27,629 bases of DNA from Amphimedon queenslandica (Eukaryota > Porifera > Demospongiae > Haplosclerida > Niphatidae), in contig NW_003546824.1 of the NCBI RefSeq assembly GCF_000090795.2, positions 6,215-33,843 on the forward strand. Reading direction: 5' to 3'. This document shows positions 1 through 10,778 of this stretch, piece after piece. A program made the position numbers and the translations under genes. The notes under the pieces were generated by a model, which searched no databases, had not been told where the DNA came from, and saw nothing but the letters and a program-made list of their open reading frames with translations. The stretch's first letter is position 1, and each line of letters begins with the position of its first letter.

Positions 1-70
1 ACTTGTATGTAATGAGTAGCTATGAAAAGAGTTTTAATTTAAACACAATGGTTCTTTATTCTATTCTTAC

Positions 71-1190
71 AAATAATTGAATTGTCTTGAGCTTTAATGC
101 TCTTCTTTGGATCTAATATTTTTATAGTCACATTATAGTGTCTAAATGGCATCAACTGGTCCAAAGTGTAATTTATCATCATTTGATTATCCTCTATTTT
201 CACTTCACTAACATTAAGTTGGTCTAGGTAAACCTGACCATTTGATGAAGCTTCACAAAAAATTACAGTGCCATTGCATAATAAAGGTAAACACATTACC
301 TAAATAGTTCTTTGCATTGATTATTGCATATTTGTAATTCATACTTGTATCAAAACTGCAGAAATGCTCCTTGAGAAATAAACAATTTTTTCATCATCAA
401 TCAAACAACCTATAACAAATATAGTTCATTAAAAAGATTTTTGATAAAACTTACTTTGTATTTCATTTTTTCCAGATGCAGTGGTAGTTACAGATTTGTA
501 CTGTGCAACAAATGCAGTCACATTGACATTGTAAGTATCACATTCTGTGATATTAGCAAGTTCGACTGAAGTGTTGAATACAGTTTCATTTAATATGAGA
601 GCATGGTTACTATTGACAACAAGTACATTATAAACGAGAGATGCAGCAGAAACATCATTTGAGTAGTATATAGGAGGTAACCAAGATATAAAAAAGTAGT
701 TATCCATAGTAAAGTTTAAAGTCAAATCTTCAATGGATGTTACACCTAATATGGCCAAAAATAAAAACATTCAATACTATTATGTTTTTACCTTGAATAG
801 TAAGCACAACTTCAGCCAGCACGGCATCATGAGGGTTAAACGATATTATAATACATCCAATATGAATTCCATCATTAGTAGGTAGAGTATTGATAGTTAG
901 AACTGATGATAAGGTGCTATTACTGTTGTTGTTACTGATCGTTAGATTTCTCTCTTGTTTGACCAAATCAGTAATAGAAACACCTTCTATTAGCCATGCC
1001 AATGCATCTCCAGTTCCAATGCACTGAAAACTAACTGATGTGTAAAGTGGAGCAGTCATTGATATAGGAGCAACTGATATATCTGAGATGATTTGTAAAT
1101 TGATCTCTGTAATTATTATGATTTACCTGCTCCAGTTACAGGCCAAATAGTTAAAAACAAGACAGAAAATTTCAGCACAATTGAGATCAT
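71..1190 (-). CDS. Ig and fibronectin-III domain secreted/receptor protein (5' part; continues beyond left edge)
   Basis: Four exons fit on the minus strand: 1127-1190, 792-1082, 455-745 and 71-250. All three internal introns are phase 1 (44, 46 and 204 nt), and exons 2 and 3 are both 291 nt, the usual layout of shuffled extracellular modules. Exon 1 starts at ATG 1190 and encodes a typical signal peptide (MISIVLKFSVLFLTIWPVTG). Exon 2 is an Ig-like domain: a Cys in VSFQC, a Trp in ALAWLIEG and a second Cys in DGIHIGC. Exon 3 looks like an FN3 domain (ISWLPP near its start, CDTYNVNVTAF near its end). Exon 4 resembles part of another FN3 domain (MPFRHYNVTI) and ends at a GTAAGA donor at 65-70, so the gene goes on past the window. 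Many N-x-S/T sites fit an extracellular protein. The specific family and ligand are not recognisable. The exon 3/4 junction is less certain; acceptor 251-252 was chosen because it keeps the frame. Confidence 0.72.
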
Positions 1191-2587
1191 CCTTGTCAAA
1201 TTTATTTACTATGTTAAAATCTACAGTTTCATGCACTTATAAAAGCATAGAAGTTATATTAAGTGATACTAGTTATCAAGAGTAAATGTACTCCTGTACA
1301 AGTTATGCATTCAATCATAACATGCATTTGAGATTTACTAGAATAGTTATCAAAACTAAAAAACTGACAAGCAATTTGTTCACAATACAATGATCACATA
1401 ATGACCATTGTGATGTACAATTTGCTGTTGTTATTGTACACGTACATGTATACCATGTAAGTACAGTACAGGTACATGCACACATGCAGTATTTGACACA
1501 AAAGAGTGGATAACAACAAGTTATTGAATTTGAAAAGTTGCTTTGATAAACTATGTTTTCCCATGTACAAACACAGCATTGAAAGCAGCTAGCAGCCTAG
1601 CATAGGTACATAAATATCATGACATGTGTAGTGTATATACTGACTTTTTTTGGGAATAATGAATTAACAATTTCAAAATATACGTATAGTGGGTAATTTT
1701 GTGGTGCTTTATTTTTGTGGTTTTGGGGCTTACTACAAAATTTCCACCCCCAAAACTATTGAAGTACCATCATCTCTTTATAGGCTATGTAAACTGTGAA
1801 CCACAAATTGCCTAACTGGGAGCAAACCACAAAATACATGCATTGATCAACGAAAATAACTTGCTATTATGGTAATGGGTTGAAACCATGCAATTAGAAA
1901 ATGGCTGCTTGATGTGCACTTGGAGGGTCTATCTATTAAGAATTCAAAGCACATTTATTAAACGCCACTAATTTATGATATTTACAATCTCCTTACACAG
2001 CTACACCTTCATGTATTCTTAGTAGTATGGTACTGTAATGGCTACTATTTTTTAAATGAGATAACAAGTTAGTTCTAGCATATTGTGCCTATTATGAAAA
2101 CACTCTATTGAGGGCTGTATACATAGTAACACACAGGTATAGCATTTATTATCTATGTACACATACACTACATAAATGTGTACTAATAAACTAACAGCAG
2201 ATACTACACAACTTATTATTAAGTCATTATTTGAATGCTATTCATGAGCAATATAAACATTTTTATCCTACAACAATAAAAATGCTACAGTGTAGTTCCG
2301 ACTAAGTTATGTATATCATTACTTTGAATTACTGGAATGTAAGAATTAATTCATGATTCAAAACAATTTCCTTACAATGTGATAGTATTATTCATAAATA
2401 GTATGAATATGTCTGTAATGTTTGGGTGGGCTATCATCAATGCTATCAAAGACAGTCAATAATCTAAATCACAATCGTTGCATAGTACATTGTGTATATG
2501 GTTGTCTTGGTAACATGATTAAGTCAATTAATGTTAAAATTTGAGACAGAACAAAACATTACATACAAATAATTAAGAACCAGTTAC
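1191..2587. other. Intergenic region without a recognisable gene
   Basis: AT-rich spacer between the Ig/FN3 gene start and kinase copy A. I see no exon-like frame with splice signals. About 1683-1860 contains TGTGGT/ACCACA-rich sequence that might be a decayed inverted-repeat element. From about 2205 on, the sequence resembles 4850 onward and forms the end of the A/B tandem duplication. The first 200 bases should hold the promoter of the Ig/FN3 gene, but no clear motif stands out. Confidence 0.5.
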
Positions 2588-4084
2588 TATCATAATGATC
2601 TAAGCTTCTTAAGCTGCTCTTCTAGTTCACACTAAATAGAATAACACAGCAGATAAACTGTACTCTAGTTTGTATTAACTTGCGTTTTCTTGTAGTATTG
2701 AATTGTAGCGATGAAGAGATGTTGTTGATTTTGTACTTTTTCATTCTTCACTATGAAGCTCACTCTCTAACTCAATCCTAATAGTATAGTTAACAGAATG
2801 ATAAATATAATGTCAATGATGGCCCTATAAGCTGCTAAAATGTTCTAGTTGACACTGATTGCAAACTGCATGTACATCCGTGTACATGTACAAGTTACAT
2901 GTACACATGTACCATTAGTATTGTAACTTCATTCTAGTACTGGAATCAGGTCAAGATTGAACCACATGCAGGAAATTGATAATACAACATTCAATACAAT
3001 GAACATGTACCTCTTTTGATCTAACTGCCCCATCTCATACAGCATCTTAAACCTTTGTTCTACATACTACAAATGATGATAGAAATAAATGAGATAGGTT
3101 GCATGTACCGGTACTTGTTAATCAGGATCAAGTCCATCAACATGAAGGATTGGCTTGTTTTGGCTCAATAGACACTAACATATCGTCAGAAGTACTTTCA
3201 AAATTATCATCAACTTTAAAACTAAAAACAAAAATAAAATAAACTTAAAAAAAAAGAAAACTAAATATAGGCAAAACTATACATACAAGTATATGTACAT
3301 GTACATGTGTATGAAATACAAGATATCATAGTGCATACCTGTCAGGATCAAAGGCAACAACCATCTGATTAGGAGGATGAGAGCCTGGTCTTCTGATCTG
3401 ATGTATGTCTGATGATGGTGGTGGCTTCTCCACTTCAGTTTTACTCCTTCGACCTAATATGAAGGAACAAATGACTTCAATCATAATACACATGTACATA
3501 CATGTATCAACACATTTACCCACTAATGATACAACTATATTTGTATCACGAGTGGGAAAATGTATTGATAAAAAAGTACATGTACATATTAAACTAACAA
3601 GTTAATAGTGGTTCATTTTTAAATTTGTACGGTACTCCCTTTAGTTTCTTTAAAATCCCATCAAAGGACAGTCTATCAACAGGTTGTTGTGCCCAACACC
3701 TAACAAACACATCATGTATCAATGTACATATACATGTAGTATTATCAATGTACACATGTACATGTATATACCGTACTATTATACATACTTTGTCACTAGC
3801 TCCCACAGAAACTTTGGTATACCTATGATAGTGGGCATCCTTGCTCCTAATAGTAGGAGAGAGAGGGAGAAACAGAGACAGAGACATAGAGGGAGAGAAT
3901 GAGTGAGTAGACTGAGTACACATTGTAAATGTATTATGTAAAGGCTATTAAGTAAGATTGAGTGAGTACATATTGTACATTAGAAGCTATGATTAATACC
4001 GTAGGACAATTAATATTCGCAAATATTAACTGCTCTACGGTAACTACTCACCTGCATGTACACATCACACTTGTTTGAATGTTT
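2588..4084 (-). pseudogene. Kinase copy A: truncated, broken 3' half of a TAK1-like kinase gene
   Basis: Copies of kinase B exons 7 and 9-15 lie in order: about 4053-4084, 3789-3846, 3599-3699, 3339-3453, about 3119-3231, about 3008-3063, about 2690-2785 and about 2588-2635. There is no glycine loop, HRD or DFG exon upstream. The exon equivalent to B exon 8 (kinase subdomain IX) is deleted. The exon 7 copy has extra bases just before its donor. The exon 12 copy lacks 11 nt relative to B, which shifts the frame into a TGA, and a later CGA codon is TAA. The exon 14 copy has a premature TGA. Exons 9-11 are intact in length (58, 101 and 115 nt) with splice sites. It lies directly downstream of B on the same strand, so its good exons could in principle be used as an alternative tail of B. 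I call it a pseudogene fragment. Confidence 0.85.
3999..4042. mobile_element. 42-bp palindromic mini-element with TA target duplication
   Basis: The element 3999-4040 is an imperfect palindrome (arms CCGTAGGACAATTAATATT and AATATTAACTGCTCTACGG). TA lies on each side, at 3997-3998 and 4041-4042. The paralogous sites in kinase B (near 7065-7080) and kinase C (near 14165-14180) read GATTAATAACTACT, an exact empty site. This fits insertion of a Tc1/mariner-type non-autonomous element. The family assignment is inference. Confidence 0.75.
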
Positions 4085-5165
4085 ACCTACATGTACATAT
4101 ACAATTGTACACAATTATTTATTCTTATCACTTAATATTATTAATTCTAAAATAATGCCATACATCCCTCAAGGCTTTTATTTTTCTAACATTAATTTGG
4201 ACAAAGGCTTCTATTAAAAGTAGCTCCCAGCTTCTAACTGAGACACTCTTTATTTATATGAGAAAGGCTTCCATTCTATTTTTTGAATAAATAATATATT
4301 GGCATTTTAGAGAAATAAAATCCTTAAAAAAGATTTACAGTTATAGCAAACTAACAAAGGAAGTGGAGCTGAGCTTTTATCCTTCTAACTAGCAAAAACT
4401 TTTAATTGTTATTTGCAAAAAGACCTGTATCTATTGTTAATGACACAGCCAGTTTAAAAATAAATTGACAAAATTGAAAACACCTCAGCCACATCATTAA
4501 AGGCGGATTTACAATATGACATTAGGCTAGCGTACCGTCAATTTTTAATCAAAAGCATGGGCAATTTGACCTTTTGACACATGCTTTCCGCTAGAATAGA
4601 ATCAAATCCTACTCCAGCGTCAACGTAATGTCAAGCCTATTGTAATTATTGTAAATCCGCCTTTAAGCATGCATAGTGTTTAAAACTACTGTACGTTGAG
4701 GAATGTGACGACTTTTAATTATGGGTACTATAATCAGCAAATTTTATTAATACCACCCCCACAAAATCTACCATGTGTTAAAATTACAAAATTTAGTAAC
4801 TACAACTAAGCCACTTTACAAAATACAGCACAAAATACATAACAGTTATCACTACTGAGTGATTTGATTGCTCATAATTTTATTCATGAGCAATATGTAC
4901 CCATAAACATGTTTACGCCACAACAATAAAGAATGCTGGCAGACATCATTCAAAGGAAATTTAATTTTAGTATAAAATTATTCATGAATGAGTCAATAGT
5001 ATGAATATGATAGGCATGTTGGGTGGCCTGTCAGCAACAATAAACAGTGACAATATGGGATTGCATAGTGTAAATCAGCTTGATTGATTTAGATTAATTC
5101 AATTAATGTTAAAAATTTTGAGACAGGACAAAACATTACATACAATAATTAAGAACCAGTTACTA
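4085..5165. other. Spacer between kinase copies A and B
   Basis: No gene seen. It holds the end of the duplicated intron (to about 4320), unique AT-rich sequence, an inverted-repeat element at 4497-4666, and from about 4850 the 3' flank of kinase B, which resembles the flank of copy A. Confidence 0.5.
4497..4666. mobile_element. 170-bp MITE-like element with TTAA ends
   Basis: Perfect 19-bp terminal inverted repeats begin TTAAAGGCGGATTTACAAT at 4497 and end as the reverse complement at 4648-4666. Weaker inner symmetry extends further (TGACATTAGGCT against AGCCT...). No coding capacity. TTAA at both ends suggests a piggyBac-type target duplication, although the TTAA could also be part of the repeat itself. 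Confidence 0.7.
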
Positions 5166-6769
5166 TCATAATGATCTAAGCTTCTTAAGCTCCTCCTCTA
5201 GCTCCCGCTAAACAGAATAACACAGCAGATAAACTGTATACTCTAGTTTGTATTAACTTACGTTTTCTTGTAGTATTGAACTGTAGCGATGAAAAGATGT
5301 TGTTGATTTTGTACTTTTTAATTCTTCACCATGAAGCTCATTGTCTAACTCAATCCTATTAATGTCACATGTAATGTCAATGTGTGTAATGCCAATGATA
5401 GAGCTACTAGGGACCAGCCCCTTAAAGTTTACTGATACACTCGTTTAGAATAAACACAACTCTATACATGTACATTGCAATGAATCAGTTCATAGAGCAA
5501 CACACGAGGCCGATTTGGGTTAGTCTTATGCTGTCATTTGAAAAACTGATGTAATGGGTCTACGATACATGGTACAGTACATCTAAGTTAATCTAGCTAA
5601 AATAGACTATAAACTACATGTGTATGTACACGTACACACTACTAGCATTGTAACGCTTCACTGGAATTTGATTAACAGTCTCAACTCTGACATTATAATA
5701 AATAAAGCAGATGCAGCTCACTGATAATACAATATTCAATACAATAGTTACCTCTTTTGATCTAACTGTCCCATCTCATACAGTATCTTAAACCTTTGTT
5801 CTACATACTACAAATGATAATAGCAATAAATGAGATAGCACTTTATAGAGATTGCTTACTGATTTGTATTGCATGTATACTTGATATGATTCTTGATTTC
5901 CTTCTATTGGAATGTATGGCTATACATGTACAATGTATAATAAGAAAGGAAGAAAAGATAGAGAATATACCATAATTATAATGTATATGAAGAGTATAAA
6001 AGGAAAGAGAGAGGAGAGGATAAAGAGGTACATGTAGTACAAATAAATTGAAATAATCACTAGATTATTAAATTATTACTTGTCGATCAGGATCAAGTCC
6101 ATCAATATAATACTGAGATGAAGGATTGGCTTGTTTTGGCTCAATAGATACTAACGTATCGTCAGATGTACTTTCAAAATTATCAACAACTTCAAAACTA
6201 AAAAAACAATAAAATAAACTTTAAAAAAATAAATATAGGTAAAACCATACATATGTACATGTACATGTACGTACACATTAATAAGTACAATGTACGTACA
6301 TACATATTACAATGAAATATATAAAGAAGTGCAAATTATCATAGTGTATACCTGTCAGGATCAAAGGCAACAACCATCTGATTAGGAGGATGAGAGTCTG
6401 GTCTTCTGATCTGATGTATGTCTGATGATGGTGGTGGCTTCTCAACTTCAGTTTTACTCCTTCGACCTAATATAAAGGAATGAATGACTTGAATCATAAA
6501 ATATACATATACATTTAGTTGTATCATGAGTGGGTAAATGTACATAAACTAACGAGTTAATAGTGGTTCATTTTTAAATTTGTAAGGTACTCCCTTTAGT
6601 TTCCTAACTATCTCATCAAAGGACAGTCTATCAACCGGTTGCTGTGCCCAACACCTAATGAACACATCATGTATTAACAAACACATGTATTATTATATTC
6701 TTACTTTGTCACTAGCTCCCATAGAAACTTTGGTATACCTATGATAGTGGGCATCCTTGCTCCTAACAG

Positions 6770-6851
<82 letters not shown>

Positions 6852-9800
6852 AGGGAGGGAGGGAGAGAGAGAGAGAGGGAGGGAGGGAGAGAATGAGTGA
6901 GTACATATTGTACATTACTTAAGTACCTTTGCCTATTGTACGGAAGACATTATAAGGATGAGGCTGTCCCTCCTGATTGAGATCAAGAGTTGGTTTGTGT
7001 CGTGTGATCATCTCCCACAGAGTAACAGCAAAACTGCATCACATGATAATCACATGACAATCACATGATTAATAACTACTCACCTGTACACATCACACTT
7101 GTTTGAATGTTTACCTACATATAAAAGTGTACACAATTATTATTTTTATCACTTAATATTATTAATTCTAAAATAATACCATATAATCCCTCAAGGCTTT
7201 TATTTTTTAACATTAATTCAGACAGAGGCTTCTATTAAAAGTAGCTCTCAGCTTCTAACTGAGACACACTTTATTTATGTGAGAAAGGCTCCCATTCTAT
7301 TTTTGGAATATATTGGGATTTTACAGAAAAATAATTTTAGATTCATGCGAAATTAACTATAATAAATGCACAATAGTCTTCATTACATTCCACTAGTAGT
7401 AGTACATGCAGTGCCATCATACCTTCTATTACTTCAGGTGCCAGGTAATAAGGAGTCCCAATGAATGTGTCAGCAGATGTTGCATCAAGAAGTTTAGCAG
7501 TTCCAAAGTCACAGATTTTCAAACATCTTCCATCATCAAACAGGAGCATACTGCGATTATAAAAATATGCATACATATCAGAAATATTGCAAAAATTAAA
7601 AATTATCAATTATCTACAAGCAATTTGTGATAAAATACCCTATATATAGCCTATAATAGCCTTTGGCTCAAATTTTGGAGCAACTTTAAAAATTCATAAA
7701 AAATTTAATTTTGATTGGAATCAACTCAAACTTTCTACACATCATAAGAACATGGATATGTATTAGAAAAAACAATAAAAATAGAAAATTCTCACATTTT
7801 CATTTTTGGTGAAATTTGGCCGAAGACTCTGTACTATAGTACAGGGACTTTAGCCCAATTTTCGAGAAACTTTAAAAATTCATAAAAAATCTAGCTTTAA
7901 TCGGAATCAACTCAAACTTTCTACACAGCATAAGTACATCTATATGTATCAGAAAAAATTATAAAAATGGAGAATTCTCTTCTTGCCATTTTTGACAAAA
8001 TTTGGCTGAACACCCAATTATAAAAATGGAGAATTCTCTTCTTGCCATTTTTCACAAAATTTGGCTGATCACCCGTACAAGTACTTTGGCTTGATTTTGG
8101 AGCTACTTTAAAAATTAATTTAAAAAATCTAATTTTGATAAAATTTCTATAACTATGAGCATTATCCTCTTTTAACCAAATTCATGAGACAGTTTGTATT
8201 ATGGGACACTGCCGGTAATTTCAATGATAAGATTTGAAAATTCAATTACCTCAAGTGTCCCATAACTGGTGCATGCATCTATTCTATGCGCATATTATAG
8301 TAACTTACTTTGGTGGCTTGATATCTCTGTGTATGATACTGTTATGATGGCAGCATTCAAGAGCAAGGGCCAGCTGCAACGTCCATGACATAAAATGATT
8401 AAAATTATAATCATACTCCTTCTTAAGCTCATGTATTACTAAAGCAGAAAAGAGATTACATAAAGATATAAATTATGTGTACAAATGTTCTATTATTACC
8501 AGCACTTCAGATGGCATGTCATAATAATATACCGTATAGCGGGAAATTTTGGAGGGAATTAAATTTGGTGAATTTGGCATTTTGAAAGCTATTTTGCTAA
8601 AAAAAATCCACCATTTTGAGCCATTATGCGGATGCTCAATGGCACGTGGCTACAAATTACCAAATTAAAATTAGCCAACCACCAAAATTTAGCAATTTGC
8701 CAAATTTAAATCCCTCCGAAATTTCCCGCTATACAGTACATTGTACATGTACATCAATATGCATCAAAAAATGTAATAAAAATTTGGGTGATTTTGGAGC
8801 CATTTTTTGAAAACAACTATGCACTATAATAACCTTGGGTATTTTTCAAAATGTTTGCATTTTTTAAAAAAAGGCCGTAACTTCAACATTTGACATTGGA
8901 ATCAGCTCAAACTTTCTACACAGCATAAGTACATCAATATGTATCAGAAAATGTAATAAAAATTTGGGGTGACTTTCGAGCCATTTTTTGAAAAAAACTA
9001 TGGGCTATAACCTTGGAAATTTTTTTAGAATTTTGGTGTTTTTTTAAAATAGCTGTAACTTGAAAAATTGAAGCTGGAATGAGCTCAAACTTTCTACACA
9101 GCATAAGTACATCAATATGTATCAGAAAATGTAATAAAAATTGGGGGTGATTTCGGAGCCATTTTTTGGAAAAAACCATGGGCTATAGCCTTGGGTATTT
9201 TTTAAAAAATGGCTGTTTTAAAAAATGCTCATAACTCGAAAAATATTTGTTGAAATTAGCTCAAAATTTCTACACAGCATAAGTACATCAATATGTATCA
9301 GAAAATTTAATAAAAAAATTAGGGTAATTTTAGAGCCATTTTTCAAAAAAAAAAAACCATGGGCTATATAGCCTTGGGTATTTTTCAGAATTTTGCCAAT
9401 TTTAAATGGCCAAAACTCAAAAATTCGAAGTTGGAATTAGCTCACTTTCTACACAGCATAAGTACATCAATATCAGAAAATGTAACGAAAATTGGAGGTA
9501 ACTTCACATGCATTGTTACACATACTACAGATACATGCACATGTGCATGTAAGTTCATACTTTTATCAAGAGAGAAAAGAGCTATTTCCATGACCATAAA
9601 CGTCTATGATAAGAAAATCATAAAATGAAGAGAGAGAGAGAATTCGTCATACCTGTGGGCCTTCAGTTCCTCTGGCAAACATTCTAATGATATTTGGATG
9701 TTTAAGTGATTGAAGATGAGTGAGAGCCTCAATCTACACTAACAATAAAAGAAGAGCTAGCGCCGGCCATTCCTCACCTCTCTTTCAAAGGAAGGATCAT

Positions 9801-9981
9801 CTCCTATTGTCTTTGAATTGAAATACTTGACTGCTACTTGTCTAGAACGCCATTTTGCCTTATACACACTACCAAAGGCACCACTGCCTAGCTATAAAAC
9901 ACATTGTAAAGAGAGTAATTCACAGATGAAGCCTCTTACCATCAATTTATCCTCCAATTGATTAGGAGCAATAACCTCCAT
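5166..9981 (-). CDS. TAK1/MAP3K7-like serine/threonine kinase (copy B, intact, 419 aa)
   Basis: Fifteen exons with consistent phases: 9940-9981, 9778-9891, 9653-9733, 9561-9603, 8309-8438, 7423-7550, 7084-7114, 6927-7033, 6705-6762, 6554-6654, 6352-6466, 6080-6197, 5752-5807, 5262-5355 and 5166-5207. The start is MEVIAPNQLEDKLM. The kinase domain has a glycine loop (LGSGAFGSV), the ATP-binding Lys in VAVKYF, a helix-C Glu in FERE, HRDIKPPN, KICDFGTA, YYLAPEV and CDVYSFAVTLWEMITRHKP. The DFGTA and CW-x(5)-R segments closely resemble animal TAK1. The tail (about residues 280-419) is acidic, then helical with charged heptad-like stretches (YVEQRFKILYEMGQLDQKR, RELEEELKKLRSL). That recalls the TAK1 C-terminal coiled coil that binds TAB2/3, but it is shorter (human TAK1 is about 580-606 aa). 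All catalytic residues are present, so it is probably active. In animals TAK1 relays innate-immune and TGF-beta signals to JNK/p38 and NF-kB. Orthology is inferred. Confidence 0.88.
6770..6890. repeat. (GA)n / (GGGA)n microsatellite
   Basis: A nearly pure GA run followed by GGGA blocks in the intron between exons 8 and 9 of kinase B, only 8 bases upstream of exon 9 on the minus strand (read as CT, it would form the polypyrimidine tract of that acceptor). The paralogous introns in A and C have much shorter GA tracts, so it expanded in B alone. Confidence 0.95.
7680..8110. repeat. Intronic copies of a ~180-bp repeat family
   Basis: Two diverged units sharing TTTCTACACAGCATAAGTAC-like cores at 7732 and 7918 (spacing 186) lie in the kinase B intron. 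They share the TGTACTATAGTACAGGGACT segment with the ARID1 intron repeat. A recent 59-bp direct duplication (7957-8015 and 8016-8074) sits inside. Confidence 0.8.
8199..8265. repeat. 67-bp hairpin-forming inverted repeat
   Basis: TTATGGGACACT at 8199-8210 is matched by AGTGTCCCATAA at 8254-8265, with further pairing of GGTAATT and AATTACC inside. It is short and non-coding, in the kinase B intron close to exon 5. It may be a tiny MITE remnant. Confidence 0.7.
8530..8739. mobile_element. MITE with CCGTATAGCGGG-type terminal inverted repeats
   Basis: The left end (CCGTATAGCGGGAAATTT from 8532) and right end (AAATTTCCCGCTATACAG to about 8737) are inverted repeats that continue for about 35 bases. 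TA flanks both ends, so a TA target duplication is likely. It lies in the intron between exons 4 and 5 of kinase B. A TATAGCGG-type end is also seen at 15191. Confidence 0.8.
8840..9490. repeat. Tandem array of a ~178-bp repeat, four units
   Basis: The core TTTCTACACAGCATAAGTAC recurs with its start at 8913, 9091, 9267 and 9446 (periods 178, 176 and 179). Each is followed by CATCAATATGTATCAGAAAA and a GGAGCCATTTTT segment. This is the same family as 7680-8110. It fills the kinase B intron between exons 4 and 5 and explains the spurious open frames there. Confidence 0.9.
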
Positions 9982-10778
9982 TTTTATATTAATTAGCCCC
10001 ACCCATAATCATGAAAGTCAGCCACACCTTCTGGGCCTGGCCTCTCTTGAGTTGATTGAACTCATTGAAGAATACAAATTGCATGTACTAGTACTGTTCA
10101 ATACTTATCATGCACACACAAAAACAAAAGAGAGAGAGAGAGAAAGATGAATAAAGAGAAAGGACGAATCTGTGAATAAAAAGAAAAAAGAGAAAAATGA
10201 GGAGAGTGCATTAGAGAAGGTACTATAATAGTAAAACTTTGTAGCTACAATACACTGATTTTAGCTTTCTGATTCTCTAATTTCCTAACAAAAGAAAGGT
10301 TAAACAAAATAAATGTTTGTTTCATTATTTTTGATCAATCAAAATTGGTGTGAGCAACAGTACAGCAAAAGGGATTGAGCCAATGACAATGCATATGGAG
10401 AGGTGAGGATACTGATTTCATATATTTGAATGAGAATGACGTTTTGAAAACTTAATATAAAAAACAGTATTTCAATAAAAATTTTGAAATCTGTAATATC
10501 TATTGTTTGACTATTAGTGGTTGCAACAGATAGGATTTTTATCTATGTTTGGAAAAATGGGGCACAAATGAAACAAAGGAACTATGGCTTAAATCAATAA
10601 TGAGTAAGGCCATTATTCTTACAACTCATTGGCATATCTGGGGACATGCACATATCATAAATCCTGCTTCATATCCTTGTATGACATCTACCTACATGTA
10701 CATCACAACTACTTCCATATGGCAAAATGGCTATAGTTTGCTATTCACTTGTACAAAGTCATAAACTCTTAAATATTG
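9982..10778. other. Spacer: kinase B promoter side and 3' flank of the kinase-NTPase-Death gene
   Basis: About 9982-10235 is the duplicated 5' flank of kinase B and contains GA-rich tracts near 10130-10205. From 10236 to 10778 the sequence is unique and AT-rich, and should contain the 3' UTR of the gene ending at 10779. No further gene is supported, and I could not pick a convincing polyadenylation site. Confidence 0.5.

Larger units (their letters stand above)
2205..7330. repeat. Tandem segmental duplication (kinase A unit and 3' half of kinase B)
   Basis: About 2205-4320 and about 4850-7330 are diverged direct copies. Exons, introns and 3' flanks match: for example the GAGCAATAT spacer near 2250 and 4890, the kinase tail exons, and the AGGCTTTTATTTTT stretch near 4172 and 7194. 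Similarity ends in the intron upstream of exon 7, near 4320 and 7330. Ends are estimates by eye. Confidence 0.75.

Noticed and set aside
1394..1579. 61-aa minus-strand open frame
   Set aside because: Low-complexity Tyr/Met/Val translation of TACATG-type repeats, with no splice sites and no family resemblance.
1683..1860. Possible further MITE with GTGGT/ACCAC arms
   Set aside because: The inverted similarity is patchy and I could not define ends or a target duplication.
8616..9628. Several open frames (8616-8810 plus, 8934-9179 minus, 9359-9628 plus) in the kinase B intron
   Set aside because: They lie inside a MITE and the ~178-bp repeat array and repeat with it; the exon at 9561-9603 explains the only coding part.
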